Shown: positions 30,874 through 40,223, counted from the first letter of the stretch. The stretch: 64,000 nt of DNA from Peptoniphilus sp. GNH (GCA_021307325.1 CP089931.1:124001-188000); one strand, 5' to 3'. Program-made: numbers and translations. The notes: generated from the letters alone by a model not told the origin.

Positions 30874-32148
30874 CTATTTTTCACTCCTATTTTCATACTT
30901 TTTCGAACTTTTGTGAGCCAAAAACCAAAACACAGCTGTAAGCAAAGCAAATATAAAATTTAAAATCCAGGCTAGGGTATAGGCTCCACTTGAGTCAAAA
31001 ATATGAGAAACAAGCAGAGGACCGAGGGCGGCGCCTATCTGCATACCTGATTGAACAAAGCTGTAAGCTTCACCATACATATCCCTGTTAAAAATCGACG
31101 AGGTAATAAGGGGAGGAAAGACTGACCCCATAGAAAGACCAAAGCCAAAGACGACTGCAAAAATCCAAGGCCCCCAGATTCTATTAATAAAAAGCATACA
31201 TATAAAAGTAAGACTAAATATAAGAGATCCTAGAATAAGGGCTCGATAAATTCCATACTTATCAGCGATTTTTCCAATGGACAATTTGCCCACCACACCC
31301 AGCAAAAGGTAAAAAGACACAACCTTGGAAGCAGTTGCAAAACCGCAAGCTTCTTGCAAGGCAGGTGGAAATTGTAGACTCGCACCATTTGAAAGTCCGT
31401 TTGTAACTGATCCTATAATTAGAAAAATAAAAAAGCTGCAAGTTATAGAAGCACTTATAGAAAGCCCAACATTCAAGGACTTATTAGAATCCTTTGCTTT
31501 ATCTTTATTATTGACATCGTAATCCTTATATCCATAGGGCTTCAAACCCTTGTCCTCAGGTCTTAAATATATCAAAAACAGACCAGCCACAAGAGCCAGC
31601 AAAAAAATTATAAGAGCATAAACTCTATAAGAAGTTCGCCACCCAAAATCTCTTATTAAGCCGCTGATGATTGGACTTAAAATTGCACCACCAGCAGAAA
31701 TGCCAGACACAGCAATAGAAGTGGCAAGACCTCGTTTTTCTTGAAACCAGTTGTTAATAAGCATCATCATAGGAATTTGTGCAGTAGTTATATATGAGGC
31801 ACCAACCACAAAAGACAAAATGTAAAAATGATATTGATTTTGAGCCATAGAATAGCCATACACACCAAGTGAAAAAACAGTAGCAGCACAAGTCCAAATT
31901 CTTTTGAAATTGTATTTAGTCAAAAAGAAAGAAATAATTGGACCCAAGAAAATCCCGACAGCTTGAGTAATAGTAACAGTCAAAGAAAAGGCAGTTCTAG
32001 AAAAGCCTAATTCACTCGTCACAGCAAGCTGCCAACTATTTGATAAAGCATTGACCACAGGAACATAAACCCCCAAAACAAGAGAAGCCACTATTAAAAT
32101 CACCCAGGCATAATGAAAGCTGTATTGACTTTTTATTTCATTTTTCAT
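30874..32148 (-). CDS. MFS transporter, oxalate/formate-antiporter-like (OFA) family
   Basis: 424 aa, twelve predicted helices. The N-terminus (YAWVILIVASLVLGVYVPVVNALS) and the first-half pattern are typical of OFA/monocarboxylate-type MFS carriers. Likely moves an organic acid. Co-transcription with the deacylase hints that the cargo may be the deacylase substrate or product; this is inference only. Confidence 0.87.
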   Translation of the reverse strand: MKNEIKSQYSFHYAWVILIVASLVLGVYVPVVNALSNSWQLAVTSELGFSRTAFSLTVTITQAVGIFLGPIISFFLTKYNFKRIWTCAATVFSLGVYGYSMAQNQYHFYILSFVVGASYITTAQIPMMMLINNWFQEKRGLATSIAVSGISAGGAILSPIISGLIRDFGWRTSYRVYALIIFLLALVAGLFLIYLRPEDKGLKPYGYKDYDVNNKDKAKDSNKSLNVGLSISASITCSFFIFLIIGSVTNGLSNGASLQFPPALQEACGFATASKVVSFYLLLGVVGKLSIGKIADKYGIYRALILGSLIFSLTFICMLFINRIWGPWIFAVVFGFGLSMGSVFPPLITSSIFNRDMYGEAYSFVQSGMQIGAALGPLLVSHIFDSSGAYTLAWILNFIFALLTAVFWFLAHKSSKKYENRSEK

Positions 32149-32268
32149 ATCAATCTCCCATCTTTTTTATATATTTATATTAGCATATCAATTGTCTAAA
32201 TCATAAAATAAATACAATTTTAAAAGTGGGACTTTGAAACCAGCACAAAGAAAGATTAACAAATAAAG

Positions 32269-32298
32269 TTGAAAATCTGTCCAAAGCCAATATATAAT
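32269..32298 (+). promoter_or_regulatory. promoter of guaA
   Basis: TTGAAA (32269-32274) and TATAAT (32293-32298), 18 bp apart, 26 bp before the guaA start. No purine riboswitch fold is apparent. Confidence 0.6.
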
Positions 32299-32324
32299 AA
32301 GATAAACAAGGAGGAAAAAGGTAA

Positions 32325-33839
32325 ATGATACTCATATTAGATTTCGGAGGACAATACAACCAGCTCATAGCTAGAAGAGTCAGAGACTTGAATGTATATT
32401 GCGAAGTCCACTCATACAAAAAAGCTATGGAAAAAGTAAAAGAATTGCAGCCCAAAGGCATCATATTTACTGGAGGCCCAGCATCATGCAACGAAGAAAA
32501 TGCACCACAAATCGAAAAAGAGATTTTTAAACTGGGCATACCCATACTTGGACTTTGCTATGGCATGCAACTCATGGCACATACACTCGGTGGAAAAGTT
32601 GACAAAAGAGAAAGAGAATTTGGAAAAATAATCGTAGAATGGAAAGACTCGAAAATTTTTGAAGACACCGAAAAATCCCAACAAGTCTGGATGAGTCATC
32701 AAGATCAAGTAGTTGAACTGCCTCAAGGCTTCAAAAAAACAGCATCATCAAAAACATGCAAGATAGCCGCAATGGAAAATGAAGCAGCAAAGCTCTACGC
32801 ATTTCAATTTCATCCAGAAGTAGAACACTCAGTCTTTGGCAACAAGCTTTTAGAAAACTTTGTAGTAAAAATTTGTAAAGAAGAAAAAAGCTGGACAATG
32901 AAAAACTACAAGGAAAAACAAATAGAAAAAATAAGAGAAAAAGTCGGAAACAAAAAAGTTGTCCTTGCCTTGTCTGGAGGAGTAGACTCATCAGTCGCAG
33001 CAAGCTTGCTCTCAAAAGCAATCGGACCAAATTTGACCTGTATATTTGTCGACACAGGTCTTATGAGAAAAAATGAAGGCGACGAAGTAGAATCAGCCTT
33101 CAAAAACTCAGGAATGAACTTTATAAGAATCAACGCAGAAAAAAGATTTCTAGAAAAACTAAAAGGTCAAACCGACCCAGAAAAAAAGAGAAAAATAATA
33201 GGAGAAGAATTTATAAGAATCTTTGAAGAAGAAGGCAAAAAATTAGGACACATAGACTTTCTCGCTCAAGGTACAATTTATCCAGACATAATAGAATCAG
33301 GAGCAGGAGATGCGGCAGTAATAAAATCACACCACAACGTAGGCGGCTTGCCAGATGTAATAGACTTCGAAGGCATAATCGAGCCACTAAAACTCTTATT
33401 CAAAGACGAAGTAAGACAACTCGGACGAGAACTGAACTTGCCCGCATATCTTGTAGATAGACAACCCTTCCCAGGCCCAGGATTAGGAATAAGAGTCATG
33501 GGAGAAGTCACAAAAGAAAAACTCGACATCCTAAGAGAAGCAGACTATATATTCAGACAAGAATTAGAAAAAGAAATGTCCAAAGATCAAATATCCCAAT
33601 ACTTCGCCGTACTCACCAACAACAGAACAGTAGGAGTCATGGGAGACTTCAGAACCTACGACTACACCCTAGCCCTAAGATGCGTAAAGACAACAGACTT
33701 CATGACAGCCGATTGGGTACGCATCCCCTATGAAATACTAGACATAGTCTCAAGGAGAATAGTAAACGAAGTAAAACACATAAATAGAATAGTCTACGAT
33801 ATCACATCAAAACCACCAGCAACAATAGAATGGGAATAG
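32325..33839 (+). CDS. guaA: GMP synthase (glutamine-hydrolysing)
   Basis: 504 aa. Converts XMP to GMP using glutamine. The class I glutaminase domain has the nucleophile Cys in LGLCYGMQL and the His/Glu of [10 protein letters not shown]. The ATP-pyrophosphatase domain has the P-loop [11 protein letters not shown]. The C-terminal dimerisation domain ends with the invariant KPPATIEWE. Complete. The last bases of this gene form the attachment site used by the two downstream elements, so guaA is restored intact at the junction. Confidence 0.98.
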   Translation: MILILDFGGQYNQLIARRVRDLNVYCEVHSYKKAMEKVKELQPKGIIFTGGPASCNEENAPQIEKEIFKLGIPILGLCYGMQLMAHTLGGKVDKREREFGKIIVEWKDSKIFEDTEKSQQVWMSHQDQVVELPQGFKKTASSKTCKIAAMENEAAKLYAFQFHPEVEHSVFGNKLLENFVVKICKEEKSWTMKNYKEKQIEKIREKVGNKKVVLALSGGVDSSVAASLLSKAIGPNLTCIFVDTGLMRKNEGDEVESAFKNSGMNFIRINAEKRFLEKLKGQTDPEKKRKIIGEEFIRIFEEEGKKLGHIDFLAQGTIYPDIIESGAGDAAVIKSHHNVGGLPDVIDFEGIIEPLKLLFKDEVRQLGRELNLPAYLVDRQPFPGPGLGIRVMGEVTKEKLDILREADYIFRQELEKEMSKDQISQYFAVLTNNRTVGVMGDFRTYDYTLALRCVKTTDFMTADWVRIPYEILDIVSRRIVNEVKHINRIVYDITSKPPATIEWE

Positions 33840-33840
33840 T
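33827..33840 (+). other. attL-like site: 3' end of guaA
   Basis: AGAATGGGAATAGT covers the last codons and stop of guaA. The same 14 bases, with the following AGCAAAAAAA, recur at 38880. The 3' end of guaA is a known genomic-island integration hotspot. Confidence 0.75.
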
Positions 33841-34007
33841 AGCAAAAAAATTAAAAGCTTTGTAAAATCAACGGTTACAGAAGATGAAAAACTATAACTG
33901 GGATTAAAATGGGAACATTTGTAAAAAAGAATAAATTGAATAATAGTTCCAAGTGGTTTACATTTGGACAAAAAATTAGACCGTAGTTTCAAGCTGCGGT
34001 CTTTTTT
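33841..34007 (+). repeat. left-end repeat, copy 1 (element A)
   Basis: This 167-bp segment is about 93% identical to 38894-39059. It ends in a rho-independent terminator (33978-34007, AGACCGTAG/CTGCGGTCT then T6) that now also terminates guaA. No intact ORF. No integrase was found. Confidence 0.85.
33978..34007 (+). terminator. terminator supplied by the element A left end
   Basis: AGACCGTAG pairs with CTGCGGTCT (one G-T pair), loop TTTCAAG, then T6. Directly downstream of guaA. Confidence 0.8.
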
Positions 34008-34018
34008 GCGTATATATT

Positions 34019-34379
34019 ATGACGATTAATTTATTTAGAGATCTACAATGGTTAATTTCAAATGCAACAAATAATATAAACTAGATTGCAAAGGCTACTA
34101 ATATAACCGGTGTTATTTATAAAAATGAAATTGAATCTATGAATAAGCAGATAGAAAAATTATCAAGAGAAATATGGCAGATCCATTCTCTACTGCTTAA
34201 TAGATTAAAAAAAGTTAAAGTAATTAGTATGGGTATTACAAAAATATATCCTTTAAAATAAGCTGTAAATTTAGAAGTAGATTATATTACTAAAAGTGAA
34301 AAAACTTATGAAAGTGCTTTTAAAAGATATACAAACACCACACACATAAAATTCATAAATGCAAGAAAAAAGAATACCC
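34019..34379 (+). pseudogene. mobC-mobA mobilization relic, copy 1
   Basis: ATG 34019 opens a frame resembling the C-terminal half of MobC relaxosome proteins (NNIN-stop-IAKATNITGVIYKNEI then MNKQIEKLSREIWQIHSLLL), broken by a TAG at the usual NINQIA glutamine. At ATG 34229 a MobA-type relaxase begins (MGITKIYPLK, stop, AVNLEVDYITKSEKTYESAF) and is cut off at the end of the sensor-kinase gene. These are remains of a mobilizable element. A near-identical block follows the IS in element B. Confidence 0.7.
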
Positions 34380-35759
34380 CTATTCTTGAGTATTCTTTAC
34401 TGGCAATAGTATGCTGACTCTAGCACCACATTCATCAGTTCTATTTTCTAAAATAAGACTTCCTCTATGCATCTTAATAATTTGTTCGGCAACAAATAAT
34501 CCGATTCCATAGTTTTCTTTTGAATGCCTACTTTTGTCTCCTTGATAGAATTGATCTGTTGCATATAATAGGTCTTCACCTGTAAATCCATGCCCTTGGT
34601 CTAATATTGATATTTTAAGCTCATCAGCTTTTGAACATATAAGTAACTCAATAGTTGAGCTTTTAGGACTGTGTTCCTCAGCATTGCTAAGAATATTAAG
34701 AAAGGCTCGTTCAAAATTTTTTAAATCTACTATTAAAATACCATTCTCATAGTTAATATCTTCTAAAAAATTTAGCTTATAAGTTGATGTAAATTCTTTA
34801 GCTAGCTTTTCAATGTTTTCGACAAATTTTTCTGTCTTAATTTCAAGAAAATTCAATTCATTTGCTTGGTTAGATTTATTAACAAGCATTAAAGTTTGGA
34901 TATATTTATCAATACGGCTTGTGTTTTTTCTAATATAATTTAGATATGTTTGCTGTTCTTCTGTTAGGTTTGTTTCTCCTAATAATTCTGAGTTTCCCTT
35001 TATAATTGAAAGAGGAGTCTTTATATCATGGCTTAATGCTGAAATCTGATTTCTTTTTTTCTCTTCCTCTCTCCAGTTTGTCCTTAAAGATTCACTTAAT
35101 CCTATTTTCATTTTTTCTAAACTATCTAATATAGCATTAAATTCCTGAATATTTGACTTTTTAACTTGGAAGTCTAAGTTTTGTTTCCCAATTTCTTCCG
35201 AAGCTTCTAGCAAAGGATTTAATTCTTTTGATATTTTCTTTGCCCAAATTAATGTGATAGTAATAATACTAATAAAACAAAATATTATCAGTAAAGTTAG
35301 TAATAAAATATTTATTTGTGGTAGATTTTTTTGCATCCAAGGGTTTCTATAATAAGGTTTTAGCTTATAAGCTACTAGTACATATCCATCTGATCTCTGT
35401 ATTTCCATAAAGGATAAGTTGGCATTAGAATTACCAGAGCCCTTATGATAGTTAAAGGCTATATCTTTGATATTCTTATTCATATTTGTTTCTATAACTT
35501 TTTCGTCTTTTGATATAAATAGATAAGATGTATTATCTGGAAGTAATGATTTTTCGAATTTTTTTGAAGTGGCAATATCTGTCCTTTTTTCAAGAATTAA
35601 ATTCTCAGTATAGTTCGCAGGAAATATCCATTTAAATTGGTAAGAAGCAGATATAAAAGCTATTATTAATCCAACTGAGATTACTAGTCCTAGTGCAATA
35701 CTTAACAAATATTTAAAAAGTATATTTTTAAGAGATTGACCTTTTGATATTAATTCCAT
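34380..35759 (-). CDS. Sensor histidine kinase of a lantibiotic/antimicrobial-peptide response system
   Basis: 459 aa. Two membrane helices (~15-39 and ~149-172) frame a ~110-residue extracellular sensor. A HAMP-like linker is followed by the dimerisation domain with phospho-accepting His244 (SALSHDIKTPL), then an ATPase with the N-box NILSNAEEHSP and DQGHGF/GIGLFVAEQI. It resembles NisK/SpaK/CprK kinases that sense cationic peptides. It overlaps its response regulator by 10 bp, downstream of the transporter genes it probably controls. Confidence 0.88.
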   Translation of the reverse strand: MELISKGQSLKNILFKYLLSIALGLVISVGLIIAFISASYQFKWIFPANYTENLILEKRTDIATSKKFEKSLLPDNTSYLFISKDEKVIETNMNKNIKDIAFNYHKGSGNSNANLSFMEIQRSDGYVLVAYKLKPYYRNPWMQKNLPQINILLLTLLIIFCFISIITITLIWAKKISKELNPLLEASEEIGKQNLDFQVKKSNIQEFNAILDSLEKMKIGLSESLRTNWREEEKKRNQISALSHDIKTPLSIIKGNSELLGETNLTEEQQTYLNYIRKNTSRIDKYIQTLMLVNKSNQANELNFLEIKTEKFVENIEKLAKEFTSTYKLNFLEDINYENGILIVDLKNFERAFLNILSNAEEHSPKSSTIELLICSKADELKISILDQGHGFTGEDLLYATDQFYQGDKSRHSKENYGIGLFVAEQIIKMHRGSLILENRTDECGARVSILLPVKNTQE

Positions 35760-36409
35760 TTATATCCGATCCCCCATACTGTTTCAATTGGATTTTTCCC
35801 ATGTTTTTGAAACTTTGACCTAATATTTTTTATATGTTCTGATATTGCAGATGCATCTCCTATACCATCAAATCCAAAGACAAGCTCGTATATTTGGTCT
35901 CTTGAAAATACTTGCCCTTTTCTTTTTGCTAGTAATTCTGAAATCTGATACTCAGATTTTGTTAAATGAACTTTTTCCTCTCCTACAAAAACTTCATTGG
36001 AAGATAAATCAAATCGAATTTCACCAAGATTTAAACTAGTGTGTCGTTCTCTTTTTTCTCGTCTTAAATGTGCTTCAACACGAGCTAGGAGTTCTGCTGC
36101 ACCGAATGGTTTTGTGATGTAATCATCACCACCAATTAATAAGCCTTCAACTATATCTTCTTCCATAGTTTTCGCTGTTAAAAAAAGAATAGGGCAGTCT
36201 ACTTTAGTTCGAATATCCTTACAGAAACTAATTCCGTCAATACCTGGCATCATCACATCAAGTAGAATCAAATCATATTTACTAAGTTTACTATTATCAA
36301 CGTCTAAAGGGTTTTGATATACATCGACCTTATGGTTGTTCTTTTTTAAAATGTTTTTTATTAGATCAAGCATATCTAGTTCGTCATCAACTGCAAGAAT
36401 TAAAGACAT
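35750..36409 (-). CDS. OmpR-family response regulator
   Basis: 219 aa. Receiver domain with acidic pair at 8-9, phospho-acceptor Asp51 (LILLDVMMPGIDG) and Lys in TKPFGAAELLARVEAH. Winged-helix C-terminus (LTKSEYQISELLAKRKGQVFSRDQIYE). Pairs with the downstream kinase. It likely activates the immunity ABC transporter operon just upstream, 33 bp away on the same strand. Confidence 0.92.
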   Translation of the reverse strand: MSLILAVDDELDMLDLIKNILKKNNHKVDVYQNPLDVDNSKLSKYDLILLDVMMPGIDGISFCKDIRTKVDCPILFLTAKTMEEDIVEGLLIGGDDYITKPFGAAELLARVEAHLRREKRERHTSLNLGEIRFDLSSNEVFVGEEKVHLTKSEYQISELLAKRKGQVFSRDQIYELVFGFDGIGDASAISEHIKNIRSKFQKHGKNPIETVWGIGYKWN

Positions 36410-36441
36410 TTTATCACCTCCTAATTTTAAATTAAAAACTT

Positions 36442-37182
36442 TTATTCACTAACAGATTTCCCATCCCACTTATTAAACCAAATAATTGAGGAAATAAATA
36501 GGATTAAGATAATAAAGGATGCTATTAAACCCCACAGCCCTAACTCTTTATAAAAATATGAAGGATCTAAAGCTTTGCCCAGCCTTATATACATGGCAGG
36601 AAGTCTTGCGCCCCAGGTACAAGGAATAAAATACCAAATATTATCACCGATGACAGTCATTGAAAGTAAAGCAATCATTGTTTCTAAAAAACCTAATCCA
36701 ATAGATGCGCCACTACTTAATTCAATTGATACCCAAAGATGGATCATGTATAGAGAAAGGCTGCTAATAAGAATTAAGAAAAATTCAATAAGCCAATCTA
36801 ATATATTTTGATATCCTGTTAATATTGCGAAAATTATAATAGCTAAAGCAAGAGAAATAACAAATCCCAATTCTAATACAAGGAGTTTTCCTATATAGGC
36901 TTTGCTTCTAGATTTTGTAGTAGATAAAAGCACTTGAAATTTCCCAGCACTCATTTCCATATCAACTACTTTTGAAGTTATAAAACTTAATATTATTGGC
37001 ATTATCGCTCCTAAAAGTACAAAATAAGTTTGTATTATATCGTTTTCTTCAAAATTTTTTAATCCAGTGGTTTTTGATGCCACATAAAATAATAAAGAAT
37101 AGGCTATAGGTAAAACTATGTGAATCCAAGGAAGCCAGGTGCCTTTAATTTTGTATATTTCTGATTTTATTATATTTATCAT
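36442..37182 (-). CDS. Lantibiotic immunity ABC transporter permease, MutG/LanG type
   Basis: 246 aa with about six membrane segments (MINIIKSEIYKIKGTWLPWIH at the start). I set the start at ATG 37182, after AAGAGGT and overlapping the preceding stop by one base. Upstream in-frame codons would run inside the LanE gene. With LanE and LanF it forms an exporter that keeps peptide antibiotics away from the membrane. Confidence 0.88.
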   Translation of the reverse strand: MINIIKSEIYKIKGTWLPWIHIVLPIAYSLLFYVASKTTGLKNFEENDIIQTYFVLLGAIMPIILSFITSKVVDMEMSAGKFQVLLSTTKSRSKAYIGKLLVLELGFVISLALAIIIFAILTGYQNILDWLIEFFLILISSLSLYMIHLWVSIELSSGASIGLGFLETMIALLSMTVIGDNIWYFIPCTWGARLPAMYIRLGKALDPSYFYKELGLWGLIASFIILILFISSIIWFNKWDGKSVSE

Positions 37183-37922
37183 TATTTTACCTCTTGTTTT
37201 GAAAACCAATTTGCACTTATTACTGCAAGTAATGTAAATAGACATACAGATAAAATACAAGGAATATATAATGATGTGCTTGATATTATTGGATTTGATG
37301 CTTCCGTTAAAAGACCACTTGGTAAAATATGCATAACAGGAATCATTAACCTAATTCCCCAAGAATATGGGCAATAAATCCAAAAAGCACCGTCAGACAA
37401 CAATATTCCTGATCCTAAACCTAATACTGCATTTACTGCAATACATGCGATAAAGCCAAATTTTTTTGCTAAGAAAAAGCATAGAGGGATTTGCCAAATA
37501 TTAGTTATTATTAGTAAGAAACTTGCAAATAGTAATGTTGAAAATCCATAGTTTGGACTTAATTGTCCACCAATTAAAAATTGAAAAATATACACTCCTA
37601 GCATATGAATTATAGTAGCAATACTCATATAAACAAATGCTGTAATTATTTTTGAAACCCATAACTTTTTGAGATTAATATTTAGAGGGAAAACTGCTCT
37701 GTAGTTTAATTTTCTACTTTCTTTTCTATCCATCATTGCTGGTATTAAGGCAAAAATTGCTGGCATTATTATGACATACCACCAGTTATAGGAATTAGTA
37801 GTGAAATAACTTGGCATAAGAAAGAGTGACAATAAGATTAAAGATATTGGCATAATAACTAATAACTTCTTCAAGAAGGTGCCCTTATGTTTTAAATTTT
37901 CTGCAAGAATAAAATTTATCAT
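37182..37922 (-). CDS. Lantibiotic immunity ABC transporter permease, MutE/EpiE (LanE) type
   Basis: 246 aa, about six membrane segments. The start MINFILAENLKHKGTFLKKL and the NWWYVIIMPAIFALIPAMMD region are typical of LanE/MutE permeases. ATG 37922 lies five bases beyond the LanF stop and is preceded by GGGAGTG. A slightly longer start at 37943 would overlap LanF. A decayed paralogue lies at 58594-59256. Confidence 0.88.
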   Translation of the reverse strand: MINFILAENLKHKGTFLKKLLVIMPISLILLSLFLMPSYFTTNSYNWWYVIIMPAIFALIPAMMDRKESRKLNYRAVFPLNINLKKLWVSKIITAFVYMSIATIIHMLGVYIFQFLIGGQLSPNYGFSTLLFASFLLIITNIWQIPLCFFLAKKFGFIACIAVNAVLGLGSGILLSDGAFWIYCPYSWGIRLMIPVMHILPSGLLTEASNPIISSTSLYIPCILSVCLFTLLAVISANWFSKQEVK

Positions 37923-37926
37923 TTTT

Positions 37927-38628
37927 TTACACTCCCATTCCACTTTTTATAACATCCATAAAAAGTTCCTCTAAATTGTCATTATGATTAATAATGTTTT
38001 GATATTGCAATTTTCCATTATTAATAATCCCAATATGGTCAGCAGTTTGTTCAACTTCTGCTAAAATATGACTAGACAAAATAACGGTTATTCCTTTTTC
38101 TGGGAAACTTCTTATTAAATCACGTAATTCTTGAATTCCAAGTGGATCAAGTCCGTTTGTTGGTTCATCTAAAATCAAAAGCTTAGGATTATTTAATAAT
38201 GCAATGGCGATACCTAACCTCTGTTTCATGCCTAAAGAAAACTGACCACTTTTCTTTTTACCAGTATCTTTTAAACTTACTATTTCCAAAACTTCATCAA
38301 TCCTAGAATCTGGTAATCCTAGTAGGAGTGTCCTAACTTTTAAATTTTCCCCTGCCGATAAGTTCTCATACAAGGCAGGCATTTCTATCAAGGCACCAAT
38401 ATCTGATAAATCGTCACGACTCCACTGGTGACCTTCAAAAAAGATTTGACCAGATGTTTTATGAATCATTCCAGTAATCATCTTCAATGTAGTCGATTTA
38501 CCTGCTCCATTAGGTCCTAGCAATCCATAGATAGAATTCTCTTTTATTTTTAAAGAAATATTATCTACTGCTTTTTGCTTGCCAAAGGTTTTAGTAAGAT
38601 TTTTTGTTTCTAATATCAATTTGTCCAT
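37927..38628 (-). CDS. Lantibiotic immunity ABC transporter ATPase (LanF type)
   Basis: 233 aa. Walker [10 protein letters not shown] (38-46), signature FSLGMKQRLG (LSGGQ variant normal for this family), Walker B LLILDEPTNGLDP, switch His in ILSSHILAEV. Strong GAGGAGG site before ATG 38628. First gene of the five-gene operon lanF-lanE-lanG-response regulator-kinase. No lantibiotic biosynthesis genes are present, so this is a resistance module. Confidence 0.93.
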   Translation of the reverse strand: MDKLILETKNLTKTFGKQKAVDNISLKIKENSIYGLLGPNGAGKSTTLKMITGMIHKTSGQIFFEGHQWSRDDLSDIGALIEMPALYENLSAGENLKVRTLLLGLPDSRIDEVLEIVSLKDTGKKKSGQFSLGMKQRLGIAIALLNNPKLLILDEPTNGLDPLGIQELRDLIRSFPEKGITVILSSHILAEVEQTADHIGIINNGKLQYQNIINHNDNLEELFMDVIKSGMGV

Positions 38629-38648
38629 AAATGAACCTCCTCTTCATT

Positions 38649-38687
38649 TTATAAACTTAGTATAAAATACAAATTTAAGGATTCCAT
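38649..38687 (-). CDS. 12-codon leader ORF upstream of lanF (start fragment of a lost gene)
   Basis: ATG 38687 reads MESLNLYFILSL then stops just before the lanF ribosome site. The same start (MESLIMYFILSL) opens the 132-aa membrane ORF at 41744 in element B. It is therefore probably the stub left when cargo was replaced, not a designed leader peptide. Confidence 0.3.
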   Translation of the reverse strand: MESLNLYFILSL

Positions 38688-38879
38688 AAGGAAGATAAGA
38701 TTCTTTAAAAATTTAATAGCTTGTTTTTATCCTAAAAGTAGATATATTTCTCCGGTACTGGGACTGGGACGGGACTAAAAATCTGAAAACATCCTATAAT
38801 TAGGTGGATTTTGTAGTACTAAAAAAATTAGAACCTAGTATTTTGAATGGTTTGGGATATATCGGACGTTTGGAAAAGA
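38649..38879. repeat. right-end repeat, copy 1 (element A)
   Basis: About 230 bp, roughly 85-90% identical to 41706-41932, ending in the shared GGATATATCGGACGTTTGGA just before the second guaA-like att site. It supplies the upstream region of the lan operon. Confidence 0.8.
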
Positions 38880-38893
38880 AGAATGGGAATAGT
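38880..38893 (+). other. internal att site between elements A and B
   Basis: Exact copy of the guaA 3' end (AGAATGGGAATAGT). It follows the right end of A and precedes the left end of B, which fits tandem integration of two elements at the same target. Confidence 0.75.
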
Positions 38894-39059
38894 AGCAAAA
38901 AAACAAAAAACTTTGTAAAATCAATGGTTACAGAAGATAAAAAACTGCAACTGGGATTAAAATGGGAACATTTGTTAAAAAGAATAAATTGAATAATAGT
39001 TCCAAGTGGTTTACATTTGGACAAAAAATTAGACCGTAGTTTCAAGCTGCGGTCTTTTT
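38894..39059 (+). repeat. left-end repeat, copy 2 (element B)
   Basis: Counterpart of 33841-34007, including the same terminator (39031-39059). It is interrupted exactly after CTTTTT by the IS200-type element. Confidence 0.85.
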
Positions 39060-39756
39060 GTAATTAGAAAACCCCCAGTTAGACTGGGGGTTCCGTTTAG
39101 CTTCAGCGATGAAAAACTGATAAAAAAGACCCCCATGTTAAAATAAATTTGTGGTTTACCAAAACACAAAAATAACAGGAGGTCTTTAATGAATTTAAAT
39201 CATACTCACAGTCTATCACATACAAAATGGAACTGTAAATATCACATAGTATTTGCCCCAAAATATAGGAGAAAAGAATTCTATGAAAGTAAAAGATTAG
39301 AAATAGGAGCAATATTAAGAGAATTATGCAGTTGGAAAGAAGTAAATATAATAGAAGCAGAAGTATGCCCTGACCATATACACATGCTATTAGAAATACC
39401 ACCCAAAATATCAGTATCAAGTTTTATGGGATTTTTAAAAGGAAAGAGCAGCATAATGATATATGAAAAATGGGGAAACTTAAAATATAAATACAGAGGC
39501 AGACAATTTTGGTGCCGAGGATATTATGTAGATACTGCAGGGAAGAACACCAAAGCAATACAAGAGTATATACAAAATCAACTCAAAGAAGACGAATTAA
39601 GCGGCCAGATAACAATGGACAATATAGACCCCTTTAGGGGTTAGCAAGTAGAAATTGCAAGTGGTAAACCACAGGCGTCCTTGAGACGCAGCAAGTAAAA
39701 AAGGCCCTTTGGGCCGCATAAGAAAAACCCCCGGCTACGCCGGGGGATGATTATTT
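39060..39756 (+). mobile_element. IS200-type insertion sequence (IS200/IS605 family)
   Basis: About 697 bp. The boundaries come from comparison with the uninterrupted copy at 34001-34010: the left flank ends in T5 and the right flank resumes at GCGTATATATTATG. The left end has a hairpin (AACCCCCAGT/ACTGGGGGTT, 39070-39092) and the right end another (CCCCCGGC-TAC-GCCGGGGG, 39728-39746), the subterminal structures TnpA recognises. No inverted repeats or target duplication are seen, as expected for single-strand transposition. The only gene is tnpA. Confidence 0.93.
39189..39644 (+). CDS. tnpA: IS200-type transposase (HUH/Y1)
   Basis: 151 aa, intact and full length. Opening WNCKYHIVFAPKYRRKEF, the HUH motif in CPDHIHMLLEIPP, and a C-terminal helix with the catalytic Tyr (YIQNQL region, ~134) are all present. 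It excises and inserts single-stranded DNA circles. Intact ends and gene suggest the copy may still be active or inserted recently. Confidence 0.95.
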   Translation: MNLNHTHSLSHTKWNCKYHIVFAPKYRRKEFYESKRLEIGAILRELCSWKEVNIIEAEVCPDHIHMLLEIPPKISVSSFMGFLKGKSSIMIYEKWGNLKYKYRGRQFWCRGYYVDTAGKNTKAIQEYIQNQLKEDELSGQITMDNIDPFRG

Positions 39757-39767
39757 GCGTATATATT

Positions 39768-40104
39768 ATGACGATTAATTTATTTAGAGATCTACAATGG
39801 TTAATTTCAAATGCAACAAATAATATAAACTAGATTGCAAAGGTTACTAATATAACCGGTGTTATTTACAAAAATGAAATTGAATCTATGAATAAGCAGA
39901 TAGAAAAATTATCAAGAGAAATATGGCAGATCTATTATCTACTGCTTAATAGATTAAAAAAAGTTAAAGTAATTAGTATGGCTATTACAAAATACATCCT
40001 ATAAAATCAACTCTAAATTTTCATGAAGAATTGGCAGTTTATCAAGCCCAAGTAAAATTAAGTAAAACTCAAATTCTAGAGGAATGGATAAACATTGATA
40101 AATA
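39768..40104 (+). pseudogene. mobC-mobA mobilization relic, copy 2, plus unidentified tail
   Basis: Same block as 34019-34258 (same TAG in NINQIA). The MobA start at 39978 reads MAITK, then loses frame by one base (compare MGITKIYPLK in copy 1). From about 40020 a different sequence takes over (HEELAVYQAQVKLSKTQILE, EEWINIDK, stop), a tail I cannot assign. The shared TAG shows the mob genes were already dead before the two elements diverged. Confidence 0.65.
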
Positions 40105-40153
40105 AAAAAGTGTATCAACTCTTACCCTTTTAGGAGGATTAAGGTTGATACAC
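40100..40153 (-). terminator. terminator of the marR-gpx operon
   Basis: GTGTATCAAC and GTTGATACAC form a 10-bp perfect stem with a 24-base loop; T6 follows on the minus strand. The long loop is unusual. Confidence 0.6.
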
Positions 40154-40223
40154 ATAATTATTTACAGACCCAAATAATACCTTATAATTGATATATTTTT
40201 CTACTCATAATCCTATACATAAT

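Noticed and set aside
32149-32325. Purine riboswitch upstream of guaA
   Set aside because: The conserved junction sequences of purine or PRPP riboswitches are absent; only a plain promoter is visible.
38804-38992. 62-codon plus-strand ORF across the att site
   Set aside because: It spans the element junction, the equivalent frame in copy 1 carries stops, and it has no family match. Treated as repeat DNA.
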